Shown here in pieces: positions 51,119-63,960 of a stretch of DNA of 64,000 nucleotides. Both the position numbers and the translations under genes were made by a program. This DNA is from Gymnogyps californianus (lineage: Eukaryota; Chordata; Aves; Accipitriformes; Cathartidae). The notes beneath the pieces were generated by a model. That model saw only the letters and a program-made list of their open reading frames with translations. It was not told where the DNA came from and searched no databases. The DNA is taken from NCBI RefSeq assembly GCF_018139145.2, contig NC_059471.1, forward strand, positions 47,375,486 through 47,439,485, written 5' to 3'. Every line of letters begins with the position of its first letter. Within the stretch, counting starts at the first letter, position 1.

Positions 51119-51303
51119 GGGAGTTATGTTAGGAGGGAAATGGAGACGTGGAAAAGCAAAGATAGAAGCAACTGGAGCGAACAGCCAATAAGCGGAGAGA
51201 GCAGCCAATGTGAAAACTGCAGAGATATTCTGATGATGTTATCAATATCCATCAATTCTGGCTTCAACGGCGGCTGCAGCTGTTCTGCCAGCTTCGCTCC
51301 TTG
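51119..51303 (+). other. Exon-like segment B (unconfirmed)
   Basis: Begins after a pyrimidine tract ending CTATCCAG and ends at TTG|GTGAGC. It is open throughout in the frame that continues in phase 0 from segment A, and a TGA overlaps the donor. It also holds two CCAAT motifs (AGCCAATAAGC, AGCCAATGTG), so it might instead be a promoter or enhancer. Function unknown. Confidence 0.22.
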
Positions 51304-52799
51304 GTGAGCTCGTCTCTGCAGCTCCCCCACCCCTCCGCGCTCACAGGGGTGAAGGAGAAGGAGACCCTGCGTGAGTCTTGGTGGCCACGAAAGGGGGCTC
51401 TCCCAGTGTGCACGCACTCTTCAAGGAACCCAGAAAGAGCCCTTTGAAGGGCGTGCAAGGTACACAGCTTTCATCTTGGGTGTCTGAAAAACGAGTGAGA
51501 ATTTTTTTGTAGATTTCTCTTCACCCAACGAAAAGATGTAGATATCTACATATGAGCAAATCTCACCAAACATGTCTGGGAGTCACTGCAGAGAAACAGA
51601 GCTTTCTTGGATATGATGCATCATATCTTCAGATAAACATCCTAAATAGATTTGATGAATTGTATTCTACAGGTACCTAGTTTTTCTCCAATGCCTATAA
51701 AGGGACCCTAGGGTGAGTAGACCAGACACTGTAGATGTGTCTTAAGACTGATCAGGTGAATCGCATACTTTGTATTGGGAAGCTGGGATGAAGAAACATC
51801 TGTGTTTCAATTCAATATGGTCGGCAAAAAAGGGAACTCTGACAAGTAACTAAAGATCTTGATTTCAGTGACATTTCTGTAATCATATCCTAAGTGCAGT
51901 GGGGTTTAGATCCAGCTGTTTATCATCTGGGGGGAGACTAAGCCAGACTTGCTTACAACTCTGCTTTTCCTGAAAGCAGCCAGAGCCTTGCTCACTGATA
52001 AATCAATAAATGAACCATTCTGCCAGATATACTGCACCAATAGCTTTCCTTGTGAGTCTCACTTGCTACAAAACATCCTTTGAAAACGATTGCACTCTGG
52101 CAATAAAATATGTCTTTTGGAACTTTTTTCTACATAGTTTTTTTACAAATTTTTTTTCCTTTTCTCAAGTATTTTCTGTTATTCAGAAAAAGACTTGGTA
52201 ACTTTAAAGAGGATAATAAAGTCAGTTGATGAATACCTATAGTTGTTGAGAGCGCTTGTAGGAAAGCTGGACTGCTGTATCATCTGTGCTGAGATATATG
52301 AGTAATTCATTCGCTAAGTGCAATCAGGAAAAATCAAGGACTATTTACATCTGGCCTCGGCTTTGATTTAGTTGTTAAAGCTCATTGTAGAAAGTCAAGT
52401 AAAAACTTTGATCTTACAACGTTCTCCTGAAAAAAACCCAAATTTCACTGGAATTGAAGACTGAAGAGGCAGCCTGCAGTGTTTGTGCCCAAAGGCCTCT
52501 GTGCTTAGAGCTGCTGCTGACTGCAGTGGGAATTTTGCCCGAGTACAAAGAGATGAACAGGAACTTAGAGTGGGAGCAGAGGCCGTGTTGCAGCTTCACC
52601 TGAAAATGAAGCCTATAAGGGCCATAAAATATTGTGGGTTTTTTTGGTTTGGTTTTTTTTTTTCCCCCTCTAATAGGCTACAGGTATTTTAGATTCAAAT
52701 TGGACACCTTTAAACTGGAAGGAGAACTGTACTCACACTGATAACTTAATAGCACATCTAAATGTCTTTTAAAATACTTCAATTTACCTATTAGGAACA

Positions 52800-53060
52800 A
52801 ATAGACTGTCTGTTAATTTGACAGAATATCCATGTTCCCTGAACTTAGGGCTATAAAAATTGTTCATCTGCTCAGTCACAGGCCATTTAATTTTGGATGC
52901 ATCATTGCCAGTTGGTTACAGTAATTAGCATTCTCTGTATTGTAGCAGCTTCCCTGAAGCTATGCTAAGTAGGGTTACACTTCTGTATGGAAACATAAGC
53001 AGCCTTGTGCAAATGAGCCTGGCCACCCATCTTAGAGACAGAAGCCCTAGCTACAGTTTC
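52800..53060. promoter_or_regulatory. Candidate conserved non-coding element
   Basis: Non-repetitive block with GCCATTTAATTTTGGATGC, CAGTAATTAGCATT and an octamer-like GCAAATGAG. It is flanked by plainer AT-rich DNA and has no coding potential. Regulatory character is inferred. Confidence 0.3.
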
Positions 53061-53498
53061 TTGGCTCAGGGTGCCCTATATGCCCACCTGCAGATCTTAT
53101 TTACTGGTTATTAATGACATGAAGTGTAGGCAGCTGTGAAAGGCACAGCATGGCAGCTCAAAACCTCCGCTCCAAACTATTCTCTCAGCCTTGTCATTTC
53201 TTTGAGTGACACCTGATTTCTTTTTTTTTTTTAATCTTCCTCTTTATACTCTCTTTTAATGAAGTTATCGGACAGAAATTAATTCTCTGGATGTAAATTG
53301 TGTATATCTATATCTGTAAACCTGTGAACTGAGGCATGGCATTTGCTAATGCAATTACTTGCCACTTAAAACACAGGGGTTCTCAAATAAAAATGTTTTG
53401 ATAAATCCTTCCTTATTATGAACATATGCTGCAGATATTTTGGTTGGGTATGTTTTTCCATATCTCCTAATGCCTAAAGTAGTATTTTTATTATATTT

Positions 53499-53721
53499 TT
53501 AATAGAAACACCAACTGCCAGTACCAGAATATGAGTAGTGCTGGAATCGTTCTTTTGTAAAGGCTAGAATAAACAGCACAATAGCTAAAACCATAAATAA
53601 ATTAAAGAGAGGCCAAGATTTTTTGCCAGTTGTTCTGCAGCCTACACACATTTTCTTGTTCTGTGTTGAATGTCTGCGCTTCCTTTTCGTTTCCTGGGAA
53701 ACAAGTGAGGGGTTGTATGCA
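53499..53721 (-). other. Terminal-exon-like ORF with a membrane helix (unconfirmed)
   Basis: On the minus strand an acceptor-like GTATGTCTTGCAG is followed by about 74 open codons. A basic stretch (ETKRKRRHSTQNKK) leads to a CVGC motif, then a hydrophobic segment of about 19 residues (PLFNLFMVLAIVLFILAF) and a short tail. The TAA stop at 53501-53499 is followed within 7 bp by AATAAA (53492-53487). I cannot assign it to a family. It could be the last exon of a tail-anchored protein, a pseudogene remnant, or a chance ORF in AT-rich DNA, where T-rich codons readily mimic a membrane helix. Confidence 0.22.
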
Positions 53722-56700
53722 CTGCAAGACATACACTAAGAATAAGTCTTCCCATTTAATCCACTCTGATTTTTACTTCTTAATATACTGGAAGGTAACT
53801 AATATTTAATACCATGAAATGTATCTGTGCATGTTTAATGATTCAATTAATCAGAGAGAAACCTTCTTTATAATTAAATATGGATAGGCTATAGTCTTTT
53901 CTTCTCTTTGACTGATGCTACTGAGAATAAGGGATAAGAATAATTTTATACTATTATTCTGTGTGCCTTTTATTAGAACTCTGAACTGTTTGGGTGAGTA
54001 AAATCACCCATAAAAGTACGTTTTTTCTTAGAGTTATGCACTCTGCAGTTTCTGTATTCCATAAAAGTCTAACCATACGAATTTAGATACCAGTCCTACA
54101 AAGACTTACACATGTGTTTAAGCACTAGAGAAGTTCAACTGATGCTAATGTGATTACTCACATTAAGGTTAAAGCTTGTGCTTGAGCCTTTGTAGGACTA
54201 GCTTTTTCAATTTCTGGAAGAGGCCTGATGTGAGCTTGGAAGAGATCATATATACTTGCTCTCTAAGTCCTGATTTGATTGCGATTTGCAGCCATAGCTC
54301 ATTTCTTTATAAGTAGCAATTTTATTAATCTAGTCATGGACCTCTCTTGACTTGGTTACTTAAAGAAAGGTTACAAACCATCACTACAACTTATTTTTCT
54401 ACAGCTCCGTACAAAATTCTATAAGTATAGGCTACAAAAAAGCCAACTATCTTCAATATAGTATGCAGATGGGGTGCATATGTTGGCAAGTTAATAAAAT
54501 AAAGTAATGATGTACATGCAGGCAGATTTAAATATGGAAATGGAGATTTCCTGCTTCTTGACTTCGTATAAATTGTTGAATATATTTGTTTAATGATTTA
54601 TACAGAGCCTCAAGCCATAGCAACTAGGTGCTGTTTACAAAAGTTAAAACATAAATTACATGCACAGCCTACAATGGGCTTCATTAAATGACCACTTCTG
54701 CTGCCAAGGATACCATGTATTAATAGTCATGTTGTGAGACCATACCTATCTGTTGAAATGCCTTTCCATATCTGCTTACCTATCTACCAGGGGATACAGG
54801 TACCATGATATGCCGTTGTACATGCAATACTTTTACATTGTAAATGATGTGTTACTTCTAATTTAAATATTTTAAAATGACCGTGCTTTTAAGTTTGTGT
54901 GCACACAGCTGAATATACCTAAGTACTTGGAAATGAATGCTTAGGGTTGGCTGTATTTCCACAGGGTGTTTTGTATATTAAATCCATATGGACTGGTGAG
55001 CTGAGATAACAATCCCAAGTTTGATTGACTGACCTTTCCACCAAAGGCACAAAAACTTCAGTTTTCGAGTTTTTCACTGCTCACTTTTCATATAGTCATA
55101 TTTTTCGACATATGCACCTACCTTTTTAATGAGAGGATATTTTTCATTATCATTGTAACAGGGAAATAATTTGCAAAAAAATCAAATGCCAAAATTTCCC
55201 TGTATAAATAGGTTGCACTTACAATGGGTAATATGGGGCCAGGAGATGCCTAGTCTGAAGAATAAAGACATGATTATACTATTTCTGTAGCACTTCAGTC
55301 AAGGAAGGCTGATTAATTTGTTTTTAGGATGAGCTTAAGCCAGAAAAATAAGAGTTTTGCTCAGTTAGGGCCCAGGTGTCTGGTGCAGAGCTCACGCATA
55401 TTATTTGAAACATTTCTGTTGAGACCTTAGAAACTATGGACAAAAACCTGGAATCCTTGGGGTATCACTGAGACTAGGTTTTCCTTCTTAGGGGCAGTGG
55501 CATGCTGCACTCAGGTGCTTGTTAAGAAGGTGATATTCACTAAAAAGAAAACCAATAACCTCTGGATAAATGATCCAGTCAGTACGTAATTAGGAACTGA
55601 TGCCATTCATGTAGGCTGGCTATCATGATTAGAACATTGTAGTGCCTCAATATATCCATTTTAGAGATCAGTACTCAAGGCTTAAAGCACCCCTTCATTG
55701 CTGACGTTCCATTTTCTTTAACTGGAGCAAACAACTGAAATAATGTTGTGTCATTAGAGAGTGAAAGGCTGCTGATGGTGAGCAAATGTGCCACAGGCGA
55801 GGAAGCCAACAACTACATCTGTCCTGAAGGAAGTTCTTCTGTCAGCCCTTATCTATACAAACTGCAGGATGATATGGTGGGGAGTTTTATCAGCATGTGT
55901 TTAGTGTAGGTGCAGAGTCAGCAGGTAGCAAAACCTCAAATAAGCTATGCAAGTCATCTGCAAATGCTAATGACAGGTTTGGACCATGCCAAGCAGTCAC
56001 ACATTGGGAAAGAGTTTAAGTCAAGGTATTTTAAGGGAACTCACTATTTTAGAGAGTTGTAAGCCACGTTATTTGCAGTATGTCTGAAACTTCTCCCCTT
56101 GTGAAGCCACCTTGGGTAGCTCTTCTTCCATGAATATATATCATTGCATGATTTTAAAGTATGTTACCTCGTCACACTGCAGGGTATGAAACGTGTGAAA
56201 TGTTCCCTTGGAAAGCCAAGGTTCTCCTTCTCTTAAAATGCCCATTTCTAGCACGAGCAGGTTGGGAAATGACGCTTAAAAACCTAACATTTTTGCGTAC
56301 AAAAAAGTTAGCACTTTAAGAGGAATTTTGCACACTTGACTCATGGACATTTGCAATTGTGGGTAGAACTCCACTTTTGGTGAGAACAAATTTTTTTAAA
56401 GGCAAATTTAACGTGACTGACTATTGCCTATTTGGAACGTTACACTTAGTCGTATGGATGTTGGTTGCATACAGGAGACAAATATTCCTAAAAACATAGT
56501 TATCCCATGGTTGTGCAAGTTAATATTGCCATATATGTGACATAGGGTATACAAATATCTCTTGTTCATGAGTATGAAAAGAAGTGTGAAGAATGATCAA
56601 GCTGATTTCTTGCTGGGTCCCAACCTCAGGATATCTCATGACTGAAGTTTTCTGAAAAAATGGAGTTGAGGGTAATTGGGTACAGTGGAGAGATGAAAAA

Positions 56701-58979
56701 AATAGAGGTCCAATATCAGATAACACTGACTGTGAGATCTACTGGGCCGTGGAAGAGTCCCTGAAAGAAGCCTAACTACCAAGTTCCATTTTAATCTAGA
56801 CTGGGCAAAGCACTAAAAATACCCAGTAGGGAATGATACTGTGTTGGCAGGGAGATGGGAGAGATGATCCAACACACCTGACCTACCTCTTCTTTCTGTA
56901 ACTCTGTATACTCAGTATAAGGTATTCTTTATATGCAAATGCAGCATGTGGTATAGACTATATTGAATAAATAATGCAGTCACATTGTGGGGCTTTTGTT
57001 GTTGCTATTGTTGTATCTGGGATCTTAAAATGCTTTACGCTGAGCTAACGTGTAATCACTGATATATAACCACCCTTGTATCACAGCTACTGGCATCACT
57101 CTCACAGCAACACTTATAATTTTTATTAATTTATCTATTTAGATTTATTGCATTTATCAATTATTCCTGACACTGAATAATAGATAAGCAAATGCATGGA
57201 ACACAGATCCACTAGAAAAGTAGATTTTGTTTTTTCTTTTTACCCCCAAACAAGTCTTTAAGTAAAGCAGATACTCCATGGTCCCTTCTATTCAATAAAG
57301 AATATGAACATATGGCTACCATATAAAAAATAACCACAGGCATTTTCATTGGCTATTAGATTGCATACATTCCTGCTGAGCATTGACAGTAGCATCATTA
57401 CCTACCCACTCACAAATATCTGTCCCAGGAAAAACCTGAAAAAGCTGATGATTCTTCTCAGGCCAACAGAGAGGGTGACCAGGTGTTCAAGAAGAATGGG
57501 AGGATGGATAAGGAGAGAAGGAAGAGTTGCAGTGGCAAGTTTCCCTCACTCAACATTTCTGGTCCAGAAACTTCCTTTCTGAACAAAAATTGTGGAGGGG
57601 TGGGAAGGATATGACATGAGCCTTGGCCTCTTAGATGACAGTAACTTGCACATAGGACTTGGCACTCCCTCAGCAGCATCATTTGTTCACCTCAGTGCAT
57701 ATAGGAATGTTCATCCCCTGATCTTGCAGACTAGGGAGTAATTTGGATCCAGCCGCATCCTGCCCAGGCAGCAGCCTGGGTTTCCTTATATTGAACTCAA
57801 AGTAATAATAGCAGCATAAAAAAGTATGAGGCTGCTGCATGCAGTGGCCTAGTGCTCCCAGTGTGTAGTTGAGATATGGCCAGAACATGTCCCTGGACCT
57901 TAATAATGGACAATGCTGTTATTGATACTGATTTCTTACTGTAAGTTCTGGCTTAAGCAGTGTAAGGCAAACAACCTGAGCATGCTTTTTTCTGTGACAC
58001 CAACTCCCTTATGCTACTTGCTGTCTCTGCACACTGCTTTGTAAGGGGTTCTAAAGCATGGAAATTGAAATTGAAAACCACACAGCACTTACACGTTCTC
58101 GGGTAGTTCGTGAATCCCAGTGGCTCTCTTTCAGATCTGGCATTTTCCCAGCAGCAGAACTTCACACATATTTTGAGCTTGATGCTTCAGCCATTAAGTC
58201 TAGGCTTTGAGTTTTGGACTTCTGGATTAACGAGCCTTGTATCACAGATCTTAAATTCTGCCTAGGTTGCCTAGGTTGTCCCATGGTTGCTCAAGTCTGT
58301 TTCTGGATGTGACTCTCTAGCCATGGTTCCCTAACTTTTACTCCACCATAGGAGCACTGTTCCACACACCCAGAGAACAGCCTTGGTTTGAATTCATGGC
58401 TTCTGTAAACTCAGGTGTTTGGATCAGCCTTCTGTGCCCTAGAATTTTTTTTAAAATGACTTGCCTAAGAGCAGCCACTGTTCTAGTTGTATCTCTCAGA
58501 CAAGGAAGTAAGTTCCCCCCCATTCTCCCACTTCCAAATCTGAGATTTTTCTTATTTTTGAATTACGGTTGTATGAGTTGCATTCTTATGTTTCCTGTTT
58601 GGACAGACTTATATTTTTATTTCTGTGCAATGTTATTAGTTTTGGCCCTCCAGTGAATGACATTTCCATCACTAGCTTCTCCCCTCCTTTCAACTCTACA
58701 GAAGTAAATTAGACTTGCCCCCAAGAGCTTTCTGAGACAGAGGTAATCTTCTGGTGTGTTTTGAAGTGAGGTTCTTGTATCTGATGGAAGGCTTTAGTTA
58801 TGACAGCAAAACAAATAGTGAATAAATATGCTTTTAGGTTTGTAAGTGGATGTCAAGGAAAGCAACTAAGAAGCAAAATGACCTGCCCTGGCACTGTCGC
58901 TTTCACTTCCACTGGGAGTCGGGGAGTCAGAGAGGGGAGAGTCTGGGTAGCAGAAAAGAGAGCTGAGACTCTGTAAAGA

Positions 58980-59140
58980 CTTGCATCTGTGTTAACGGCT
59001 TGCCAAGGAAAACTGATGCCTGTACATTAATCTGAATTATCACAGTTAGTTTTCCGTTTGTAACCAGCTCAGTCGCAGCATCATGATCTCTTTCTTGAAC
59101 AGGAGGTGAATTGAGCCCAGCATGGTGACAGCACTAGAAA
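58980..59140. promoter_or_regulatory. Possible conserved non-coding element
   Basis: Short block with GTACATTAATCTGAATTATC and GTTAGTTTTCCGTTTG, unlike the surrounding plain sequence. Weak evidence, listed for checking. Confidence 0.2.
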
Positions 59141-62100
59141 ACCTAGAGAAGGAGAGAATAAAATTAACTGCTACTAGACAATTCAGAAACAGAAGAGACT
59201 CCAAGACCTGACACAACTTTCTTTTAATCTAGTTATTAACATCATAAACCTGCTTTCCTTCAATACTCCAAGTTGTCCTCTTTTTTCCAAACAAAATTCT
59301 CTGCATCTTTTGAGTGTCTCTGTTATGTCAGTTTTTCCTAGCAATTTATACTTTTTTTCCTCTTTGTGGAGGAGGTTTCTTTTAAGGTCCTATCAGTAAC
59401 TTTCTAACTTTAAAATAATAACCTTATTTTTAAGCCTATTTATTAATTTTAAAAGTCCATCCTATTGCTTACCATGCTTCATAACACTCTTAAAAATGTC
59501 TAATTTGACCATCTGTAGACATTTTTCCTCATGGCATTCTAAGTGATACTGCTTACTTCAAAAACTCTTGTTCACACACAGAAATAAACTGGTTGGGACT
59601 GAATCAAAACTCATTAAAATCCAATTATTCTGTTGGGTTTTGGATCAGACTTTCAGTGAACTGTAGTCTGTCAGTTTTTGCTCTTCCCTCCCTCTCCCTT
59701 TATTTCATACTATTGACAGAAGTGCAACATACCAGGATAAGGGGTCCACCCAGTTTATGCTGCATTCAGTATTTCAGATGTTGCTTGACAATTTTCTTAT
59801 ATAAGACTTTCTCTTCTCTTTTTCATTTATTTGAAAATCTCTGGTATCATAGGGAAATATTTTGTTTTCCTTTTTCAGTCAGGGTTTCAGTGGTTCCTCC
59901 ATAGCAACTCACAAATCCTATTTTCCTAGTTGTGTCTCTGAATGGTGTGTTGTGTTCAGTACATATTCCCTTGATGGGTTAACAGTTCCCAGGCTCTGGG
60001 ATAAGCATCATAACAGAGATTTTGGAGAGTTTTCAGAATCATCCAAAGGTTTGTGAGAGGACAGGAGAATATTTGACAGTGCGGAGACCGAAGACATTAA
60101 TTGTATTTTGTTAATTTTTTTTTGTTTTAATCTGCCAAGCACTCAGTGGTTCGTCCAGATCTCTCTCCAAAATAACATAAGGAACAAAGCTTTTACCTTT
60201 CCAGGATGAATACGTAGTTGTCTACTACTTCCTTTCTAAGGAAACGTGGGAAGCTAGCTATCACCAGAGTAGCAACTAGATTTGTTGGACAATTATGTTG
60301 CATGGCTGAGCTTAGGTGCCAAAGGCTCATTGCAGTGAGAAAAGTAATAGATCCCCAATTCTTTCTCACTCAGTGGAGGGTAGAAATACTTATTCCCACT
60401 TTCAGAAATGCTTGTTTTGATTTTGTCTTTCTGTTTGGGGGAATGCTCTGATCTCCTATTCTTTCCTTAGGCGGACACCCACCATAAACTTCTTCAGCGT
60501 CAGGTCTGTGGTAGCTGCTGTGGCGTACCCAATCCCATGTGCGTGGGAGGCTTGAGCAGTAGGTTCCCTTCTTCACAGGGCTGTTGGGCAACTCTTGGCT
60601 GCATACATACATGTTTTGCTTTGCTTTTGCTTTTGTCAGGCTCCTGAAGTATTGTGCTGACAGCCGACCTCCTCCTGCAGGGGTGAGCCAGCTTCTCAGC
60701 AGCATCTGCAGTTGGAACTGTTTGGGTTGGTTGCAGATATTTTCTGCTGACATGAGCCAAGGGAGTTTGGAAAGCACAGAAAAGTACTTGCAAACTGAGC
60801 ACATAACACAGGTGGTTGGGATTTTGCAGAGATCTGGAGCTGGATTTTTAAAGGCACTTGGCACATCTCATGCCTAGAGGGATTTTCCAAACTAACTTGA
60901 AGTAACAGAAATAGGCCATTCGTTTTACCTAACTTTGGTTTCCTAATCAGCTAGCTGACTAGACTCTCTCTGCAGAGAGACAAGAACTTCCAGATTTCAT
61001 CCCATGCAAAAATAGATGCCTAAGGTAAATGGATTAGACCAGTCTCTCTCATCCCACTGGGTGAAGAAAGTAAGAGAAGATTAATTTGCAAAAAGCCTAC
61101 TTGTATTCCTACCATCAAGACAAAACCATGGAATCATGTAATTTTGTAATTTGGACATTATGGGAGAGCTACCGTTGTTAAAATACATTCTCTGCTAGAC
61201 AGTGGTTTTTTTGTTTCTAATGGCCTTGGCCTCTTGTCCTACTCATATTGCTTATCAACCAAAATACTTACTGCCATGCCTAGTATCTCTGAGCAAACCA
61301 AGTTGAAGGAAAATGCAAATTCAGGTAAGTCCAAATTATATGTTCTTTCTGGGTTGGATTCATAAAATTGCTTCAGACATAAAGCAACCACATTTTTTTA
61401 AGCTAGCATATACTCCTGTTACATTTTGTGAAAACTCATTTTGTTTTTTTTATGTCACAATGACACTTCATGTCAAACATTATTTATTTTTAAGTGATTG
61501 AACCAGCAAATAATGTATAAATGTTTCACAGAGATCTGTAACCCAGGTATAGACTACTTTTTTGAACTCCTTAGAGTAGCTTTGCAGGATGGTAACTGTT
61601 TTTATGCATTTATGGTGGTCTCACTAGCCTGAACACTTTCCATAAATTTATTTCAAATACAAGCAAAATGTGTTCATGCTACATCTATACTGGTAAATAG
61701 CATTGGGAATCTTTCTGCCCATGGTTTTGGCCCATGCTGAGTAATGCTTTCCCAAACTGCTCCTGGGGACGATTTATGAAGGGCACTGCTGATTCCCAGC
61801 GGGCAGCTTGGATAAGGCCACCCTGTTGCAGAGAGTAGTAGGGTTTGATTTTAATTGCTCCTATCTGGGCTGTGCAGTGCAGGTTGACCACAGTGCCAGG
61901 GAGTGCACTAGGGAATGTTTGATTTACTGATGGAGCTGTGTTAACAAGCAGTAAGAGGTAACACAAGTAAGAAAACAGAGAAAGCATACCACCCCAAACT
62001 TATATTCATTCTTGTAAGAACATAGATGAATCTCGTAGCAAGGTTATATACCTAACTCAGCCACAGTGACAGTAACCAAGCTTCCTACTCATTCCATGGC

Positions 62101-63559
62101 AAGAAGTGGGATTTATTTGTTCATTTTGACTGGAACGTCCTATTACACATGATGAAATGCAGAGAGACAATTTAGACACCTGTATCCAAAGCTGCACTAC
62201 ATGAAAACTCCTAAGGGTTAGTGTCTTGGACTCCGAAAGCCCCTTCTTTCTGGAGAGTCATGTTCTTCAATTCCAGTAGTTTTGTGAGGGGACATTGCTC
62301 AAGTCTGTCCAAATAGGCTTTGGCTGTGATTCCTTCTTTCTCTTACATCCACATGGAATATTCTCTACGCTGTTTAATCTTGGCCCAGTAGTTTCAATAT
62401 ATATTTTATTTTGTTTTCATTTTCTCCTCATTTTAAATTCTCCAGCGTCTTCAATTAAGCTCCACTTGGCTGGCAGACTTAAAGAATGATCTCATTCATG
62501 TGCCAGACAGACAGGGTCTCTCCCAAGTCCACCCAGCCTAAGTAATGACTTCCACTTTCAGACAACAAATCGAACTCTTTAACTTGCTACTGTACATATC
62601 CTTCAAGAGCAATTATTGAGCTAAACATGTTCTTGTTCCTTCTAGGTGGCTTGAAGAAAGGAGGCAAAGGAGATGAAAACTGATTATGGAGAAGAAAAAA
62701 AACCCCATATTTATGTACACACACATAGGTAGGTGTAGAGTACTTCTAAATGAAAACAGGCTTGTTTTTATTAATTGCATGAAGAAAAGCTCTGTGTGGG
62801 TTAGTGGGGAGTAGGAAGGGAGGAGGAAGATGGTGACTGCATTGAAACTTCCCCTGCTGGGAGCAGCCCCTGTCTCTGGGTCTTTTCCATGCTTGTGTCC
62901 TCTGAGCCTGAAGCAGCTCTCTTCTGATCTGTTAGCTTTCCACAGCCATTTTCACTCTGCTTGCATACAGGTTTATGGTTACACAAATCTGCTCTATCCA
63001 AAAGGCATTAGATAAAGAAATGTATGACTCTCTTTGATGGATGCTATATTCTGAACTCATTCAGACAGGGGGGTTAAAGTTTTTGATTTGGGTACTGGTT
63101 TAGTACCAAAGATTTTCTACCTTGAGTACACCTGTAAAATCCATGGGGTTGTTGTGAGATGAAATGCCATGCTTTTGAGTGGGAATATGTCCTCTAGTAG
63201 CAAGGGTAAATAAAAGGAAATCTTGTTTTAGTGTTAATTAGGGTTAAAATGGTAAATAACCCTTTATCCTACTTTGACAACACTGTTTTGAAAATACAGC
63301 CTCTGACCCACGACTGTTACACATTTTTTTTTTCTTTACAGAAGACCACTTTTATTTTTTTGAGAATCTGTGAAAACGTGGGACTTGTTTTGAGCTCTGT
63401 GATGCTGGTGTTCCTCTTACTTACATCTGTTTGAATGAAATCAGAAGAAAGACCTTGGGTTCTTCAGTTCAAATTGAGTTTGAAACTGAAGAGCAAAAGC
63501 ATGTATTTGGTCTTTGATCTTATACATGTGCCTTCCAACCACCTTTTCCATTTACTGCA

Positions 63560-63960
63560 TTATTTGATTTAAAGGCATGCTTTTTTTTCTTGGAAAGTTC
63601 ACTGAGCCAATTGCATGGCTTTCACAGTGATGGGCGTTTACTTCCCAATTAGTCCCACTGAGCCAGCAAGACTATTTGCCTGAGAGCCCTCATTGCTGTG
63701 AAAAACCCCCAATCACCCACCACAAAACAATGAGGATCACAATCTGGCCCTTTGCAATTAGCACAACACTGTCAGGGTTTCACTTTCCTGTGTAAATCCT
63801 GTAATGAGCAGCCATCGGAAGAGGAGGTAAATAAAGCTGTCATGCATATTGACAGTAATACAATATCACTGCTCATTTTTTTCCCCAAAGTTAGAATTGC
63901 AGAATTAGCGTGGCACATGATGTTCTCCCCTCTCCAGCAAAACACGTACCAGCTGCAGTC
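63560..63960. promoter_or_regulatory. Candidate conserved non-coding element at right edge
   Basis: Non-repetitive 400-bp block with GGGCGTTTAC, CCCAATTAGTCCC, TTTGCAATTAGCAC, GTAATGAGCAGCC and GCATATTGACAGTAATAC. High motif complexity and no ORF suggest a developmental enhancer. It may continue past the window. Confidence 0.35.

Noticed and set aside
60370..60864. 164-codon minus-strand open frame
   Set aside because: It does not begin with ATG at its listed limit, overlaps open frames on the other strand, and shows no domain, splice context or poly(A) signal I can recognise.
61685..61987. 100-codon minus-strand frame with a signal-peptide-like start and an Ig-like LHC motif
   Set aside because: Hydrophobic start and one cysteine motif are not enough; no partner Ig residues, splice donors or family match.
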